Assembly (NCBI RefSeq): GCF_010993745.1
Contig: NZ_WOTN01000003.1
Span: forward strand, 1,426,001 to 1,490,000
DNA: 64,000 nt
DNA from: Fodinicola acaciae
GTDB taxonomy: Bacteria; Actinomycetota; Actinomycetes; Mycobacteriales; HKI-0501
Reading direction: 5' to 3'
This document shows positions 25,907-34,802 of this stretch, piece after piece. The notes below the pieces were generated by a model. That model did no database searches. It saw only the letters and a program-made list of their open reading frames with translations, and was not told the DNA's origin. Positions within the stretch are counted from its first letter, which is position 1. The number at the start of each line of letters is the position of its first letter. A program made the position numbers and the translations under genes.

Positions 25907-26315
25907 ACTCGCGGCGCGTCAACGCGACCACCGGAATCGTACGGGTCACTTTCGCCTGATAATCGGCCCAACCGGCATTGCCGGCCACCGCTCGGGCGAA
26001 CACCCGGTCGCGTTCGTCGCCGTCGAGGACGACGGCTTCCGCCTCATAGCTGGAAGATCCGTCCTCGACGCGTACGCGCGGATGTGCGACCAGGTTGTGA
26101 AACCAGGCCGGATGCCGCGGCGAGCCACCGGCCGAGCCGATCACCAGGATCCGCTCGCCGTCCGGGAGAAACGCGAGCGGAACGGTGTGCTCCCGACCGG
26201 TACGCGCGCCGCGTGTGGTGAGCAGGACCAGCCGCGCACCTTCGAAATATCCACCGACCTTTCCCGAATTGGCACGAAACTCGTCGACAACCTGTTGGTT
26301 GAAACTTGTGGACAC
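25887..26315 (-). CDS. Nitroreductase-type deazaflavin (F420)-dependent oxidoreductase
   Basis: 142 residues from GTG 26315 with GAGGAG upstream. The sequence FRANSGKVGGYFEGARLVLLTTRGARTGREHTVPLAF...GSPRHPAWFHNLVAHPRVRVE is the standard signature of the F420-binding split-barrel (DDN/Rv3547-like) family. These cytoplasmic or membrane-associated enzymes use reduced F420 to reduce quinones or nitro compounds; the substrate is unknown. Convergent with folE, with a 20-base overlap. Confidence 0.88.
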   Translation of the reverse strand: MSTSFNQQVVDEFRANSGKVGGYFEGARLVLLTTRGARTGREHTVPLAFLPDGERILVIGSAGGSPRHPAWFHNLVAHPRVRVEDGSSSYEAEAVVLDGDERDRVFARAVAGNAGWADYQAKVTRTIPVVALTRRESTSPPR

Positions 26316-26471
26316 ACTTCTCCTCGATGTCGTTTTTGCCGATCTGTCAGGAGAAGTGGAGGCGGCGGCCCGCGCGACCGCCTGGCGCTCACGCCGTGAC
26401 CGGGAACCTCACTCGTGCGTGGCCAGTGGCCGACCCGGTAGTCACGATGATCATCCTAACCGACGAACGCG

Positions 26472-27416
26472 TCAGAACGTGGCGATCGGGTTGACCGGGC
26501 TGCCGGACGTGCCGGCGAAGCGGACCGGCGCGACCGACAGATGGAAGTCCCACTGGCCGAGCTCGGCGGCGGTCGCCACGCACGCCTCCAGGTCACAGTT
26601 GTCCAGCAGCCACAACCCCATCGCGACGAGACCGACCGCGTGGACCGGCATCAGCACGTCGTCGAAGCCGGACGGCTGTACGTCCTGCGGGGTGTCGGCG
26701 CCGATCAGCGCGACCTCGCGTTCGCGCAACCACGGCAGGCAGGACGCGTGCCAGCCGGCCTGGGTGACGCTGAAGCCCGGTGTCCCGCCGGCCTCGTGCC
26801 GCACCCGGCCGTAGCCGGTCCGGATGAACACCGCGTCGCCGGATCGTACGCGCACACCCTGGCGACGCTCGGCCTCCTCGAGATCCTCGGGATGGACGCC
26901 CTGTCCCGGTTCCAACCAGGGCACGCCGCGGACCTGCGCGATGTCCAGCACGACGCCACGCGTGACGATGCCGTTCGCCGCGGCCGTGACTGCTCCCCAC
27001 GCCGACCCTGTTTCCGCGTCGACCAGGGAATGCGGCCGGCCGTTGTACATCCGGCCGTCCCAGAAGATGTGGCACGGCGAGTCGATGTGGGTGATCGTGT
27101 TGCCGTGGAACAGGATGCCGAGCCGTTCGTTCGAAAAGCCCCAGTGCCGGTCGTTGCGGAACGTCGGCACCGGCATGCTCTCGGCGCCCGGCATGTCGGC
27201 GGCACACGGACACGTCGTCGTCGACCGCTCCATCTCATCCGGCACGGCGATCTCCCACCCGCACGACACGCTCCTGCCGTGGCGTACCGCCCGCGCGGCC
27301 GCCAGCCGTACGTCGTCGGTGATGTGGTTCAGGGTGCCGAGCTCGTCGTCGTCACCCCACCGTCCCCAGTTCGACAGCGTTTCGAAATACCCGAGCACAT
27401 CGTCCTGCGTCGTCAT
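26472..27416 (-). CDS. Cyclase / kynurenine-formamidase-like metal-dependent hydrolase
   Basis: 314 residues. The metal-binding motif HGNTITHIDSPCH (His104 to His116) is the family's HxGTHxDxPxH, with Asn in place of Gly. Additional conserved parts are GAVTAAANGIVTRGVVLDI and FIRTGYGRV. The family hydrolyses amides or lactones, such as N-formylkynurenine or isatin; the long form with LSNWGRWGDDDELGTLN at the N-terminus is common in soil actinobacteria. The start overlaps the stop of a truncated MFS frame by 4 bp. Confidence 0.88.
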   Translation of the reverse strand: MTTQDDVLGYFETLSNWGRWGDDDELGTLNHITDDVRLAAARAVRHGRSVSCGWEIAVPDEMERSTTTCPCAADMPGAESMPVPTFRNDRHWGFSNERLGILFHGNTITHIDSPCHIFWDGRMYNGRPHSLVDAETGSAWGAVTAAANGIVTRGVVLDIAQVRGVPWLEPGQGVHPEDLEEAERRQGVRVRSGDAVFIRTGYGRVRHEAGGTPGFSVTQAGWHASCLPWLREREVALIGADTPQDVQPSGFDDVLMPVHAVGLVAMGLWLLDNCDLEACVATAAELGQWDFHLSVAPVRFAGTSGSPVNPIATF

Positions 27417-27697
27417 CCGTTTATCGACTCCTTCTGGCGAGCGGTTTGAGATCCGACCCTATGTTGGGTCGCTCGGTCCGTACGTCCCGGCTCGGACAGT
27501 CGCAGGCCGGGGCCGAGTGCCACGGTGACGGCGATCGACGCCACCGCCAGCGCCGACAACAGCGGAGAGTCGGTGCGGTCGTCGACCAATGTGGCCAATG
27601 CGATGCCGGTCAGTGTGGTCGCTGCGACCTGCGCCGACGACCCGCCGAACAGTGCGAGGAACTCCGGCGAGCGGCACAGCTCTCGATACGTACGCAT
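27413..27697 (-). pseudogene. MFS transporter, N-terminal fragment
   Basis: 94 codons: MRTYRELCRSPEFLALFGGS followed by two hydrophobic segments, the normal start of an MFS protein, then an abrupt change to a polar tail (GLRLSEPGRTDRATQHRVG) and a stop. The remaining ten helices are absent. The stop overlaps the cyclase start by ATGA, but this is probably the result of a deletion. It is divergent from a damaged ArsR gene. Confidence 0.75.
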
Positions 27698-27734
27698 GGC
27701 CGGAAGTGTCGGCAGCGCGGCCGGCCGGCGGGTA

Positions 27735-27973
27735 ATGTTTCGTGTGGAGGCGAAACACGGGGGCTCTGGCTGGTCAGCGCGGACCTGCTGGCTGGCAGCC
27801 GGTTCCGGGTGTCGCGGCTGGCCGAGACCATCGCGACCCTGAACGTGCCGCTTGGCCTCAAGGTGCTCCTCGACGCCCAGGTCGTACGTCGCCGCCGCGC
27901 CGGCCGGTCTGTGCTCTATTACCGCACACCAGACGGCGACCGCCTGATCGCCGCCACAACCACACCACCGTAA
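27735..27973 (+). pseudogene. ArsR-type regulator remnant (frameshift plus internal deletion)
   Basis: Frame one gives MFRVEAKHG at 27735. The protein then continues in another frame as LWLVSADLLAGSRFRVSRLAETIATLN and joins VPLGLKVLLDAQVVRRRRAGRSVLYYRT, which is the recognition helix and wing of an ArsR HTH. Most of the protein between those parts is missing. Together with the truncated divergent MFS gene this is a decayed regulator-efflux pair. Confidence 0.7.
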
Positions 27974-28010
27974 CGACCGCGTATTTGGCCGTTTGCCACA
28001 GCAGCCTCGA

Positions 28011-28559
28011 TCACGCCCGCGTTTGCCGGCTGTCCATCCGCGATCCAGTGGCGGCCGGCCGGCGGTTGCGCCAGGTCGCGATAGTGGCGATGAGGCCGGC
28101 GACACAGGGCACCAGTGTCAGCGCGCCATAGCCGTAGGGGACGACGATGTCGTACGCCCCTCCCTTGAGGCTGAAGTCGATCAGGGGGAACAGCAGGCCC
28201 GCGACCAGGCCGGCGGTGGCGGCGATCGGTGCCCACCGTTTCCCTTTCCGGACGGCGTGGATGGCCATCAGCCAGACCGGTACGCCCAGGGCGTTGCTGG
28301 CCACGAGATAGATCGCGATCGCATTGCGGTCGATCGCCACCAGATGGGGCGCCCACTGCGGATAGGCGTCGCGGACGTGACTGGTCAGGGTGTCGACGGT
28401 GGCGAGGTCCAGCAGCGGCGCGACCGTGGCCAGCACGGTCAGCGCCAGCCCCACGTACATCGCGATCGGACGCGCGGCACCACCCGCATGTGTCTGGCCG
28501 GACTCACCACCCTGGCCGGTCGTACGGCTGGACGTGGTCGAACTGGTCGCGAAAGCCAT
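28011..28559 (-). CDS. Four-helix integral membrane protein controlled by divergent TetR
   Basis: 182 residues. A Ser/Thr/Gly-rich head is followed by four hydrophobic segments with a conserved-looking loop (YPQWAPHLVAIDRNAIAIYLVASNALGVPVW). No named family recognised. ATG 28559 has GGAGAGG upstream. Divergent from the TetR gene at 28652 with two operator palindromes between, so it is the probable regulatory target. Confidence 0.7.
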   Translation of the reverse strand: MAFATSSTTSSRTTGQGGESGQTHAGGAARPIAMYVGLALTVLATVAPLLDLATVDTLTSHVRDAYPQWAPHLVAIDRNAIAIYLVASNALGVPVWLMAIHAVRKGKRWAPIAATAGLVAGLLFPLIDFSLKGGAYDIVVPYGYGALTLVPCVAGLIATIATWRNRRPAATGSRMDSRQTRA

Positions 28560-28583
28560 CACCGAGATCCTCTCCGACTAAAC

Positions 28584-28629
28584 CTACACTGTAGAATAGC
28601 GCTGCCGTCAGCTTAGCCCTACGGTGTAG
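28584..28629. promoter_or_regulatory. Paired TetR operators
   Basis: CTACACTGTAG (28584-28594) and CTACGGTGTAG (28619-28629), each palindromic, lie in opposite orientation inside a longer inverted repeat (AAACCTACACTGTAG / CTACGGTGTAGGTTT). They cover the divergent promoter region. Confidence 0.78.
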
Positions 28630-28651
28630 GTTTGGCAAAGGAGGACACCGC

Positions 28652-29290
28652 GTGGCGCACCGCACACCCGGCACATCGGCCGGCCTGGACCGGCGACGGA
28701 TCCTCACCGTCGCCGTCGAACTGGTCGACCGCGACGGGCTGGAAAAGTTTGGGATCCGGCGCTTGGCACAAGCGCTCAACGTCGATCCGATGTCCATCTA
28801 CCACCACGTCAAAGGCAAGGCGGCACTGCTGGACGCGATCTGCGAAACGATGCTCGCCGAGATCAGGGTCGAGACCCCTGCGCAGACCACAGACCCGACA
28901 ACAGACTGGCGACCGCTCGCCCGGGCGACCGCGCACGCCTACCGCACGATGGCCTACCGGCACCCCCGGGTGTTCCCGTTGCTCGTCACTCGCCCGCAGA
29001 CCTCACCGGCGGCACTGACCGCCCTCGAAGGGCTGGCCACAGCCATGCGCACCGCCGGGCTCCCCGACCGCGTCATCGCCGACGCCCTAACGACGCTCTT
29101 CGGCTTTCTCAACGGCTATCTACTCGCCGTACTCAGCGAGGACTCCGGCAGGCCCCTGCCGGACATCGACGCCACCCACTACCCGACCATGGCCGCGCTG
29201 GCGCCACTGACCGCTGACTACGGGACTCTCGCCGAGTTCGACCGCATCCTGGACACCGTACTCACCGGCATCGGTGCCGGAAGGGGGTAG
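28652..29290 (+). CDS. TetR/AcrR-family transcriptional repressor
   Basis: 212 residues from GTG 28652, with a perfect AAAGGAGG ribosome site. Helix-turn-helix: DRRRILTVAVELVDRDGLEKFGIRRLAQALNVDPMSIYHHVKGKAALLDAI. The C-terminal domain is TetR_C_1-like. It resembles the TetR at 18638 in the HTH, and both control divergent membrane proteins through similar C/TTTACACTGTA-type palindromes. Followed by a hairpin that starts inside the last codons. Confidence 0.9.
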   Translation: MAHRTPGTSAGLDRRRILTVAVELVDRDGLEKFGIRRLAQALNVDPMSIYHHVKGKAALLDAICETMLAEIRVETPAQTTDPTTDWRPLARATAHAYRTMAYRHPRVFPLLVTRPQTSPAALTALEGLATAMRTAGLPDRVIADALTTLFGFLNGYLLAVLSEDSGRPLPDIDATHYPTMAALAPLTADYGTLAEFDRILDTVLTGIGAGRG

Positions 29291-29311
29291 GGCTAGCCCC
29301 ACCCCCTTCGG
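29277..29311. terminator. Hairpin terminator overlapping the TetR stop
   Basis: CCGGAAGGGGGTAGGGCT pairs with AGCCCCACCCCCTTCGG immediately after, nearly without loop and with one bulge. It overlaps the stop codon at 29288-29290. Confidence 0.7.
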
Positions 29312-29360
29312 ACGTCCAAGCCCATGCCGCCGCGTCCGCTGCTTTTCTAGCGTTGTGGGT

Positions 29361-29789
29361 ATGAAAACAACCGCCACTGCTGTCAAACCCGCCGCGCCAT
29401 TCACAACCGCCGAATGCGAGGAAACGTTTGACAAGATACGGAAATCGATCGCGCTCTACGGTGTCGTCAGCGCGATCGTCCTGGGTACGGTCGCCGCACT
29501 GACCCTGGCCACCAACCTGCACGGCACGCCGTTCATGTGGATCCGCGGCGGCATTCTCCTCGCCCTCACCCCGTTGTTGCTCCGCTGGGCCAGCAGGGCC
29601 GCACGCGGCGACCGTGGCGCCCTCAAACGCCTGACCGTCATCACCACCACCCTGCCGGTGGCCGTCATCGGCATCGACCTGATCCCCGGAATGTGCCCCA
29701 CCTGGTATGCCGTGATGCAGGGCATCAGCGTCCTGCCGCTGATCGCGGTCACCATCCTCGCTCGCGGCACACACCTGCGCCGAGGTTAG
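29361..29789 (+). CDS. Hypothetical four-helix membrane protein
   Basis: 142 residues, MKTTATAVKPAAPFTTAECEETFDKI then about four hydrophobic segments, ending in a polar C-terminus. No family recognised. The ribosome site is weak (GTGGGT). Its last 4 bases overlap the end of the convergent damaged gene at 29786. Confidence 0.6.
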   Translation: MKTTATAVKPAAPFTTAECEETFDKIRKSIALYGVVSAIVLGTVAALTLATNLHGTPFMWIRGGILLALTPLLLRWASRAARGDRGALKRLTVITTTLPVAVIGIDLIPGMCPTWYAVMQGISVLPLIAVTILARGTHLRRG

Positions 29790-30459
29790 ATGATTCCGGT
29801 GGCTACGAGAACTATCACGATCCAACCGATCAGCAGGGCGGCCACCAGCGGCCCGCCGATGAGCCAGTAAAGCGCTCTTGGGTGGTTGAGAAACCAATTA
29901 GCGACATTGGCGTTCGACAGGCCGATGAGATAACGCTCGTCCCGTACGCTCGCGATTGGCGTCCGCTCGCTGGTCCCGGTCAGCCGAACCAGCTCCGGAT
30001 CCCAGGCGTCCGGGGGCCGCGACCGGGTCATCCGGCGGCCGGCTGAGCTCGGGTACGCCGAAACCGTAGATTTCCTGGCCGGGCCGGATGATCCATTCCT
30101 GGAGCAGCGTGATCCTCCTGCCCTTTCCGCCGCGTTGGAGGCGGTTGCGAGTGACCCGCGTCGGCGACCACGATGGCATCGTCGGGAGCGAACTCGACTC
30201 GCCCGGTCTCGTCGACGATCAGAAATGGCGCGGTCGAGTCATCGATCCGCTGGACGTCCCGCTTCCATGCGGACATCCGCGTCGGTGGCGAGTAGGTGGT
30301 CGGAACGTACGCGGGAACCTTTGCCACGTACGTACCGGTGACCCTGGCTGATTCTGGTCGGGTCCTTGAACGGCGACGTGACCGCCCGATACCAGACGCA
30401 GCTTTCGCCGGAGATCGCCGGCCGGCAAGTCGCCCCATTGGCTTATAGCGGTCGTTCAC
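29786..30459 (-). pseudogene. GIDE-like membrane protein gene broken by two frameshifts
   Basis: Three consecutive minus-strand frames give parts of one protein. 30459 to about 30120: MSAWKRDVQRIDDSTAPFLI and VDETGRVEFAPDDAIVVADA. Then GRRITLLQEWIIRPGQEIYG and FGVPELSRPPDDP in the second frame. Then LVRLTGTSERTPIASVRDER and a C-terminal membrane segment in the third, to 29786. The 'DETG...P..A' plus 'E..I.PG..IY.FG' layout is that of the GIDE domain of membrane E3-ligase-like proteins in actinobacteria. Sequencing errors cannot be ruled out. Confidence 0.65.
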
Positions 30460-30481
30460 GAGAAGTCGGCTATTCGTGAGA

Positions 30482-31186
30482 TTACGTCAGCAAGAACAGT
30501 CCGACGCTGCTGAAGAGATTGAAACCGCAGTGCAGGATGACGCCGGGCCAGATCGAGTCGCTGCGGCGGCGCAGCTCGGCGGTGAGCAGGCCGACGATGA
30601 ACGCGATGGGCAACAGGCTGCTGAAGCCGTGCAGCACGGCGAAAATCACCGAGCTGCCGACAACGCCGATGATCGCGCCATAACGTAGCAGCGCGGTCGC
30701 GACCACGCCGCGAAAGAGCAATTCCTCGCAGATGGGCGTGGCGATGCCGAGAAACAGAAATCCGGCGATCAGCGTCCAGACACCGCCGTTGACGGCCGAC
30801 CAGCTCTCCTGCGCCGCGACGTGGTCGCCGGTCAAAGCCGTGTATCCGGCGACCGCCGGAATTTTCAGAAGCGTCGCGACAACGGCTCCGGCAAGACCGA
30901 TCAGCAGCCAACGCCACGTCGTTCTGCGTACGCCGAACGCGCTCCAGGAGCGGATCCGTACGAGCGCGGCCGCGCCAAACCCACCGCCGGCGACAATCGC
31001 CGACAACGAGGTCATGAAGACCGCGAGTGCCACCGGAGATGGTTTGGTGGCCAGAAACAGGCGATAGCAGCCGACTTCCAGCACCAGCAACGCGACGATG
31101 CCGACGATGAGCTCGGTCCAGCCCGGCCGCGGCGCTGCTGGCTCGGCTGACGGCGTCGCGGTTTGGTCGTGTGATGCGGCGTGCAT
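30482..31186 (-). CDS. CPBP-family intramembrane glutamic endopeptidase
   Basis: 234 residues from ATG 31186, with AAGGGG upstream. About seven membrane segments. The three motifs of the ABI/CPBP family are present: CEELLFRG (Glu154, Glu155, Arg159), FAVLHG (His186) and HCGFN (His219, Asn223). Such proteases act inside the membrane; bacterial members are linked to prenyl-like processing, bacteriocin immunity or stress. It follows the MerR gene by 22 bases on the same strand and is probably its target. Confidence 0.9.
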   Translation of the reverse strand: MHAASHDQTATPSAEPAAPRPGWTELIVGIVALLVLEVGCYRLFLATKPSPVALAVFMTSLSAIVAGGGFGAAALVRIRSWSAFGVRRTTWRWLLIGLAGAVVATLLKIPAVAGYTALTGDHVAAQESWSAVNGGVWTLIAGFLFLGIATPICEELLFRGVVATALLRYGAIIGVVGSSVIFAVLHGFSSLLPIAFIVGLLTAELRRRSDSIWPGVILHCGFNLFSSVGLFLLT

Positions 31187-31208
31187 CGCGAATCCCCTTC
31201 CCATCCGG

Positions 31209-31925
31209 TCAGCCGTCGGCATCGGCCGGCGGCAGAAGCTGCGAGACGCGTACGAGAACGTCGAGCTGTGCGCGGTTGTAGATCTCCGCGAGGGCCTTGC
31301 CCAGATCGGGTCCTGTGATCGGTGACCCGCCGTACTTGTCCCTGATCCGCTGGCTCTGCGGCAACATGCGCGCGGCCAGGTCGGCGCGAGTACGTTCGTC
31401 GGCATCGGCTGGCAGCTCGATGAACTCGCGGTCGGCGTCCGTCGGCTCCGCGGACGCGATCCAGTCCTGGAAGTTGTCCCACTGCCGGGGGCCGAGCAGC
31501 CGCGACAGGACCAGGATCACCGAGTTGTCGGCGTCGGACAGCTCGGTCCTCACCATCGCGGTGCTGAAGCCCGGCGGCAGGTCGGCGGAGGTCTCCTCGC
31601 GCAGCATCCGCGCGATCTCGCCGCGGGTGGCCTGCAGTCGTTCGATGGTCGCCGCCAGTTCGGCGTCGAGCGCCCGCAACGCTTCGGTGGCGGTGTCCCC
31701 CGAGAGGTCCTCGTCGGCGTCCATCTCGGCGATCCGCGACAGCGAGAAGCCCAGGTCGACGTATCGTTTGATGCGCAGCAGCCGCACCAGGTGTTCCACG
31801 CCGTACGACTTGTAGCCGTTGGCGCGACGCTCCGGCAGGGGCAGCAGTCCAACGTCGTGATAGTGGCGCACCGCGCGCAGGCTCGTACCAGCGAGTTTCG
31901 CCAGCTCACGCGTGCTCCAGGCCAT
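31209..31925 (-). CDS. MerR-family transcriptional regulator
   Basis: 238 residues from ATG 31925. MAWSTRELAKLAGTSLRAVRHYHDVGLLPLPERRANGYKSYGVEHLVRLLRIKRYVDLGFSLSRI is a textbook MerR winged helix and coiled-coil start. The C-terminal ~130 residues form a helical effector domain with no cysteines suited to metal binding, so an organic ligand is more likely. The promoter carries the 19-bp spacer typical of MerR control. Operon with the CPBP protease. Confidence 0.92.
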   Translation of the reverse strand: MAWSTRELAKLAGTSLRAVRHYHDVGLLPLPERRANGYKSYGVEHLVRLLRIKRYVDLGFSLSRIAEMDADEDLSGDTATEALRALDAELAATIERLQATRGEIARMLREETSADLPPGFSTAMVRTELSDADNSVILVLSRLLGPRQWDNFQDWIASAEPTDADREFIELPADADERTRADLAARMLPQSQRIRDKYGGSPITGPDLGKALAEIYNRAQLDVLVRVSQLLPPADADG

Positions 31926-31961
31926 GATTCCCCGCTCCTTTGGTGCCAGCTGCGCCATCCA

Positions 31962-31992
31962 GTTGACACTGTGCCGTAACGGCACGGTCAAG
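31962..31992 (-). promoter_or_regulatory. MerR-type promoter/operator with 19-bp spacer
   Basis: On the minus strand TTGACC and TCAACT are separated by 19 bases that contain the palindrome GTGCCGTTACGGCAC (31971-31985). The long spacer with the dyad inside is the hallmark of MerR-activated promoters. The other strand also shows TTGACA with a similar spacing. Confidence 0.7.
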
Positions 31993-32143
31993 AGGCGTTG
32001 TCGGAACGTACGGTTCGGGCTCGCGTCCATCGGTTTCCCGGTGGCAGTGGAAAGAACCCGCTCGTAGGCCGGTCCAGTGCCGTGAACCGGGAGGCGTAAA
32101 GCTGCCCGAGAGGGGTGGTAGAGCAGCGAGGGAAGGAGTCGCT

Positions 32144-33515
32144 GTGCCTCTCGTACGGCCTCACTCTTACTGGCTCGACACCGCACCGGCACCTGACCGC
32201 GGCGACCGTCCGCTGCCAGCGCAAGCCGATGCTGTCGTCGTCGGCGGTGGAATCGCTGGCATCACGGTCGCGTATCTGCTCGCCCGCGCCGGCCGCGTGG
32301 TGGTGCTGTTGGAGGCCGGCCGGCTGGGCGGTGGTGTCAGCGGACATATGACAGCCAAGGTGTCGGCGCAACACGCGCTCATCTACGACGAACTGACGCG
32401 TAGTAAGGGAAAGATGCGGGCGGCCGAGTACGGTGCCAGCCAGCTCGCGGCGATCGGCCGGATCGAGCGGGTAAGCCAGGCGCTGGGAATCGACTGCGAG
32501 TTCGGCCGCCGCGACAGTCTCGTCTACGCCAGCGATCCGCGGCGCCGGGACGCGATGGCAGCCGAGGCGGCCGGTGCCGAGCAGGCCGGTCTGCCGGCCA
32601 GTTTCGTGGAAAATCCGGGGTATCCAGCCGAGGCCGGCTGGGGCGTACGGTTCGAGCGCCAGGCGCAGTTTCATCCGCGGAAGTGGTTGCTCGGGCTCGC
32701 CGACCGGATCGAGGCTGCCGGCGGGACGGTCGTGGAGCGTACCCGGGTCACCGGCGTGCGAGAGGGCGATCCGTGTGCTGTCGTCACCGAACGAGGCGAC
32801 ATACGCGCGCGGGACGTTGTCATCGCCACGCACTATCCGATTCTGGATCGCGGCCTGTATTGCGCCCGCCTGGAGCCGATCCGTGACCTGGTCGTCGCCG
32901 GACCGGTCGATGCGGCGCAAGCGCCGCCGGGGATGTATCTGGAGGCGGACACACATCGGTCACTGCGGTCGGCGCCGTTGCCCGATGACCGCCAGTTGTT
33001 GATCGCCGGGGCGAGCACTATCGTCTCGGCGATCAGGTGGATGTCGAGGCACGCTACCGAAAACTCGCCGACTGGGCGCGCGACACGCGAGGACTGACCG
33101 ACGTGACCCACCGGTGGACGGCGCACGACCTGTCCACGACCGACCGGGTGCCCTACGTCGGGCGTTATCACCCGGGCGCCCGGCGGCTGTGGGTGGCGAC
33201 CGGTTTCGGGCAGTGGGCATGTCCGGCGGCACCGCCGCGGGGCTGTTGCTGCACGATCTGGTGCTGGGGCGGGAAAATCCGGACGCCGAGCCTTCAACAA
33301 CGCGGAAGAGCTGGGACTGTCCCTGCCACGGCTCCCGTTTCGGGACCGACGGATCGGTGATTCAGGGGGCTGCGACCGAACCGCTACGCCGGCTTCGGAC
33401 CGCCCGCCCACCGACCGACAGCCGAGCGGTGTCAGACAGCCGGAACGCAGCCCTACCGTGGGGACACGGCCTACGGGTGCGGCGAGCGGCCCGGAGAAAC
33501 GGACCGGGTGGTTGA
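32144..33515 (+). pseudogene. FAD-dependent oxidoreductase with Rieske domain, frameshifted
   Basis: GTG 32144 with AAGGAG upstream opens a DAO-type flavoprotein: ADAVVVGGGIAGITVAYLLARAG (dinucleotide-binding site), then EAGRLGGGVSGHMTAKVSAQH. Near 33010 the frame shifts (GEHYRLGDQVDVEARYRKLA continues in another frame). It shifts again near 33218 (LWVATGFGQW then GMSGGTAAGLLLHDLVLGRE). The C-terminal Rieske part retains only WDCPCHGSRFGTDGSVIQG; the upstream CxH half is missing. Both shifts fit single-base losses in G runs. The intact family couples amino-acid-type oxidation to a 2Fe-2S cluster. Confidence 0.8.
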
Positions 33516-34802
33516 CATCCGCTTCGCGGCGACAGCGGACGCGCTCAGCGCCACCGCGAACAGGAGGTAGGAGGCCAGCAGTCCTCCGGTGTTGTCGGCC
33601 GAACTCAGGGTCCCCCCGATCGCGCGGCCCAGGAGTTGTCCGGTGGCTTCCGCCGTGATGACCGCGGTCGCCAGCTCCGCGGCGGTGAACCCGCTGGTGC
33701 CTGCGGTGGTGGCCGCGAGGTAGACGCCAGGGTAGGCCGCGCCGACGCCGACGCCGGCGACGGTCCAGGCGGCGAGAATCCCGGCGAGCGACCCGCCAAC
33801 AACCAACTGGACGGCCAGCGCGGACACGCCGAGGGCTGTCAGGCTCAACCCGGCCGTCGGAAAGCGTCGGGTCGAGGTGAGGCGGGTAATGACGATGCTT
33901 GTCATGGCCCAGGCCAATGGGGCGGCGGTCAAGACGGTCGCGGCCTGTCCCAGGCTCCTCTGAAAACCGGTCGTCAACAGTACGGTGATCAGGCTGTCCG
34001 CACCGAAATAGCCGACCGCGAACAGCACCATCGCACCGAGCGCGGCAGGAGTGCCTGGCCGCAGGCGCGCGGTCCCCGCTGGCAGGACCGTCATCATCCC
34101 GGCCAGGGTGATCATCGTTCCGCCGATGACCAGTGGCCACCATCCACCGCTCAGCACGACACATGCCGCCCCAAGTGGAATCAGGAACGTTCGCCCCAAC
34201 GGCCGTTGCCGCGCGGACTGGTCGGGCGGATCGTCGCGGACGGCGCGTACCACCAGCACTCTCCCGAACAGGACCAGGGGCAGCGGTGCGAGCAACGTCC
34301 AGCGCCATCCCAGCAGATGCTGCAGGCCAATGGTCGCCGCGGGACCGATCAGGGCGGGCACGATCCACATCGCCGACGAGGCCGCGATCACCCGGATGCG
34401 CAGCCTGTCGTCCAGCTGCCGGACCGCGGAACTGACCCCGAAGACCGCCAGGACACCGCCGGCCAGGCCGCTGAGAAACTGGCCGGTCGCGAACATCCAT
34501 GCGTCCTGGGCGATGGCGGCCAGCGACAGTCCGCCGACGTACGCGAACGTTCCAGCGGCCAGAGTGCCATGTGCGCCCAACCGGCCCAGGACGCGGTTGG
34601 CCAGCGGTAACGCAACGAAGAAACCCAGGGTGCCGCCGGCCAGCAGCAGTCCGAGCCTGCCCCGGGCATCCAGGTCACCAGCGACGATCGGCAGAAGCGT
34701 GGAACCAACGAAGCTGCCGACGGCGGCCGCGAACTCCAGCGCGACGATCCCCATCGCGAGGAGCAGCGATCCGGTTCTCCGGACCCGTTGATCTTGGGTC
34801 AC
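33471..34802 (-). CDS. MFS drug-type transporter
   Basis: 443 residues from GTG 34802, which overlaps the VOC gene stop by 4 bp (GTGA); a start at 34841 would overlap more and is less likely. About twelve to fourteen membrane segments, with an MFS DHA-like layout (AAAVGSFVGSTLLPIVAGDL, LPLANRVLGRLGAHG). Third gene of an RHH-VOC-MFS operon, so export of a compound that is also bound or modified by the VOC protein is a reasonable inference. Confidence 0.85.
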   Translation of the reverse strand: MTQDQRVRRTGSLLLAMGIVALEFAAAVGSFVGSTLLPIVAGDLDARGRLGLLLAGGTLGFFVALPLANRVLGRLGAHGTLAAGTFAYVGGLSLAAIAQDAWMFATGQFLSGLAGGVLAVFGVSSAVRQLDDRLRIRVIAASSAMWIVPALIGPAATIGLQHLLGWRWTLLAPLPLVLFGRVLVVRAVRDDPPDQSARQRPLGRTFLIPLGAACVVLSGGWWPLVIGGTMITLAGMMTVLPAGTARLRPGTPAALGAMVLFAVGYFGADSLITVLLTTGFQRSLGQAATVLTAAPLAWAMTSIVITRLTSTRRFPTAGLSLTALGVSALAVQLVVGGSLAGILAAWTVAGVGVGAAYPGVYLAATTAGTSGFTAAELATAVITAEATGQLLGRAIGGTLSSADNTGGLLASYLLFAVALSASAVAAKRMSTTRSVSPGRSPHP

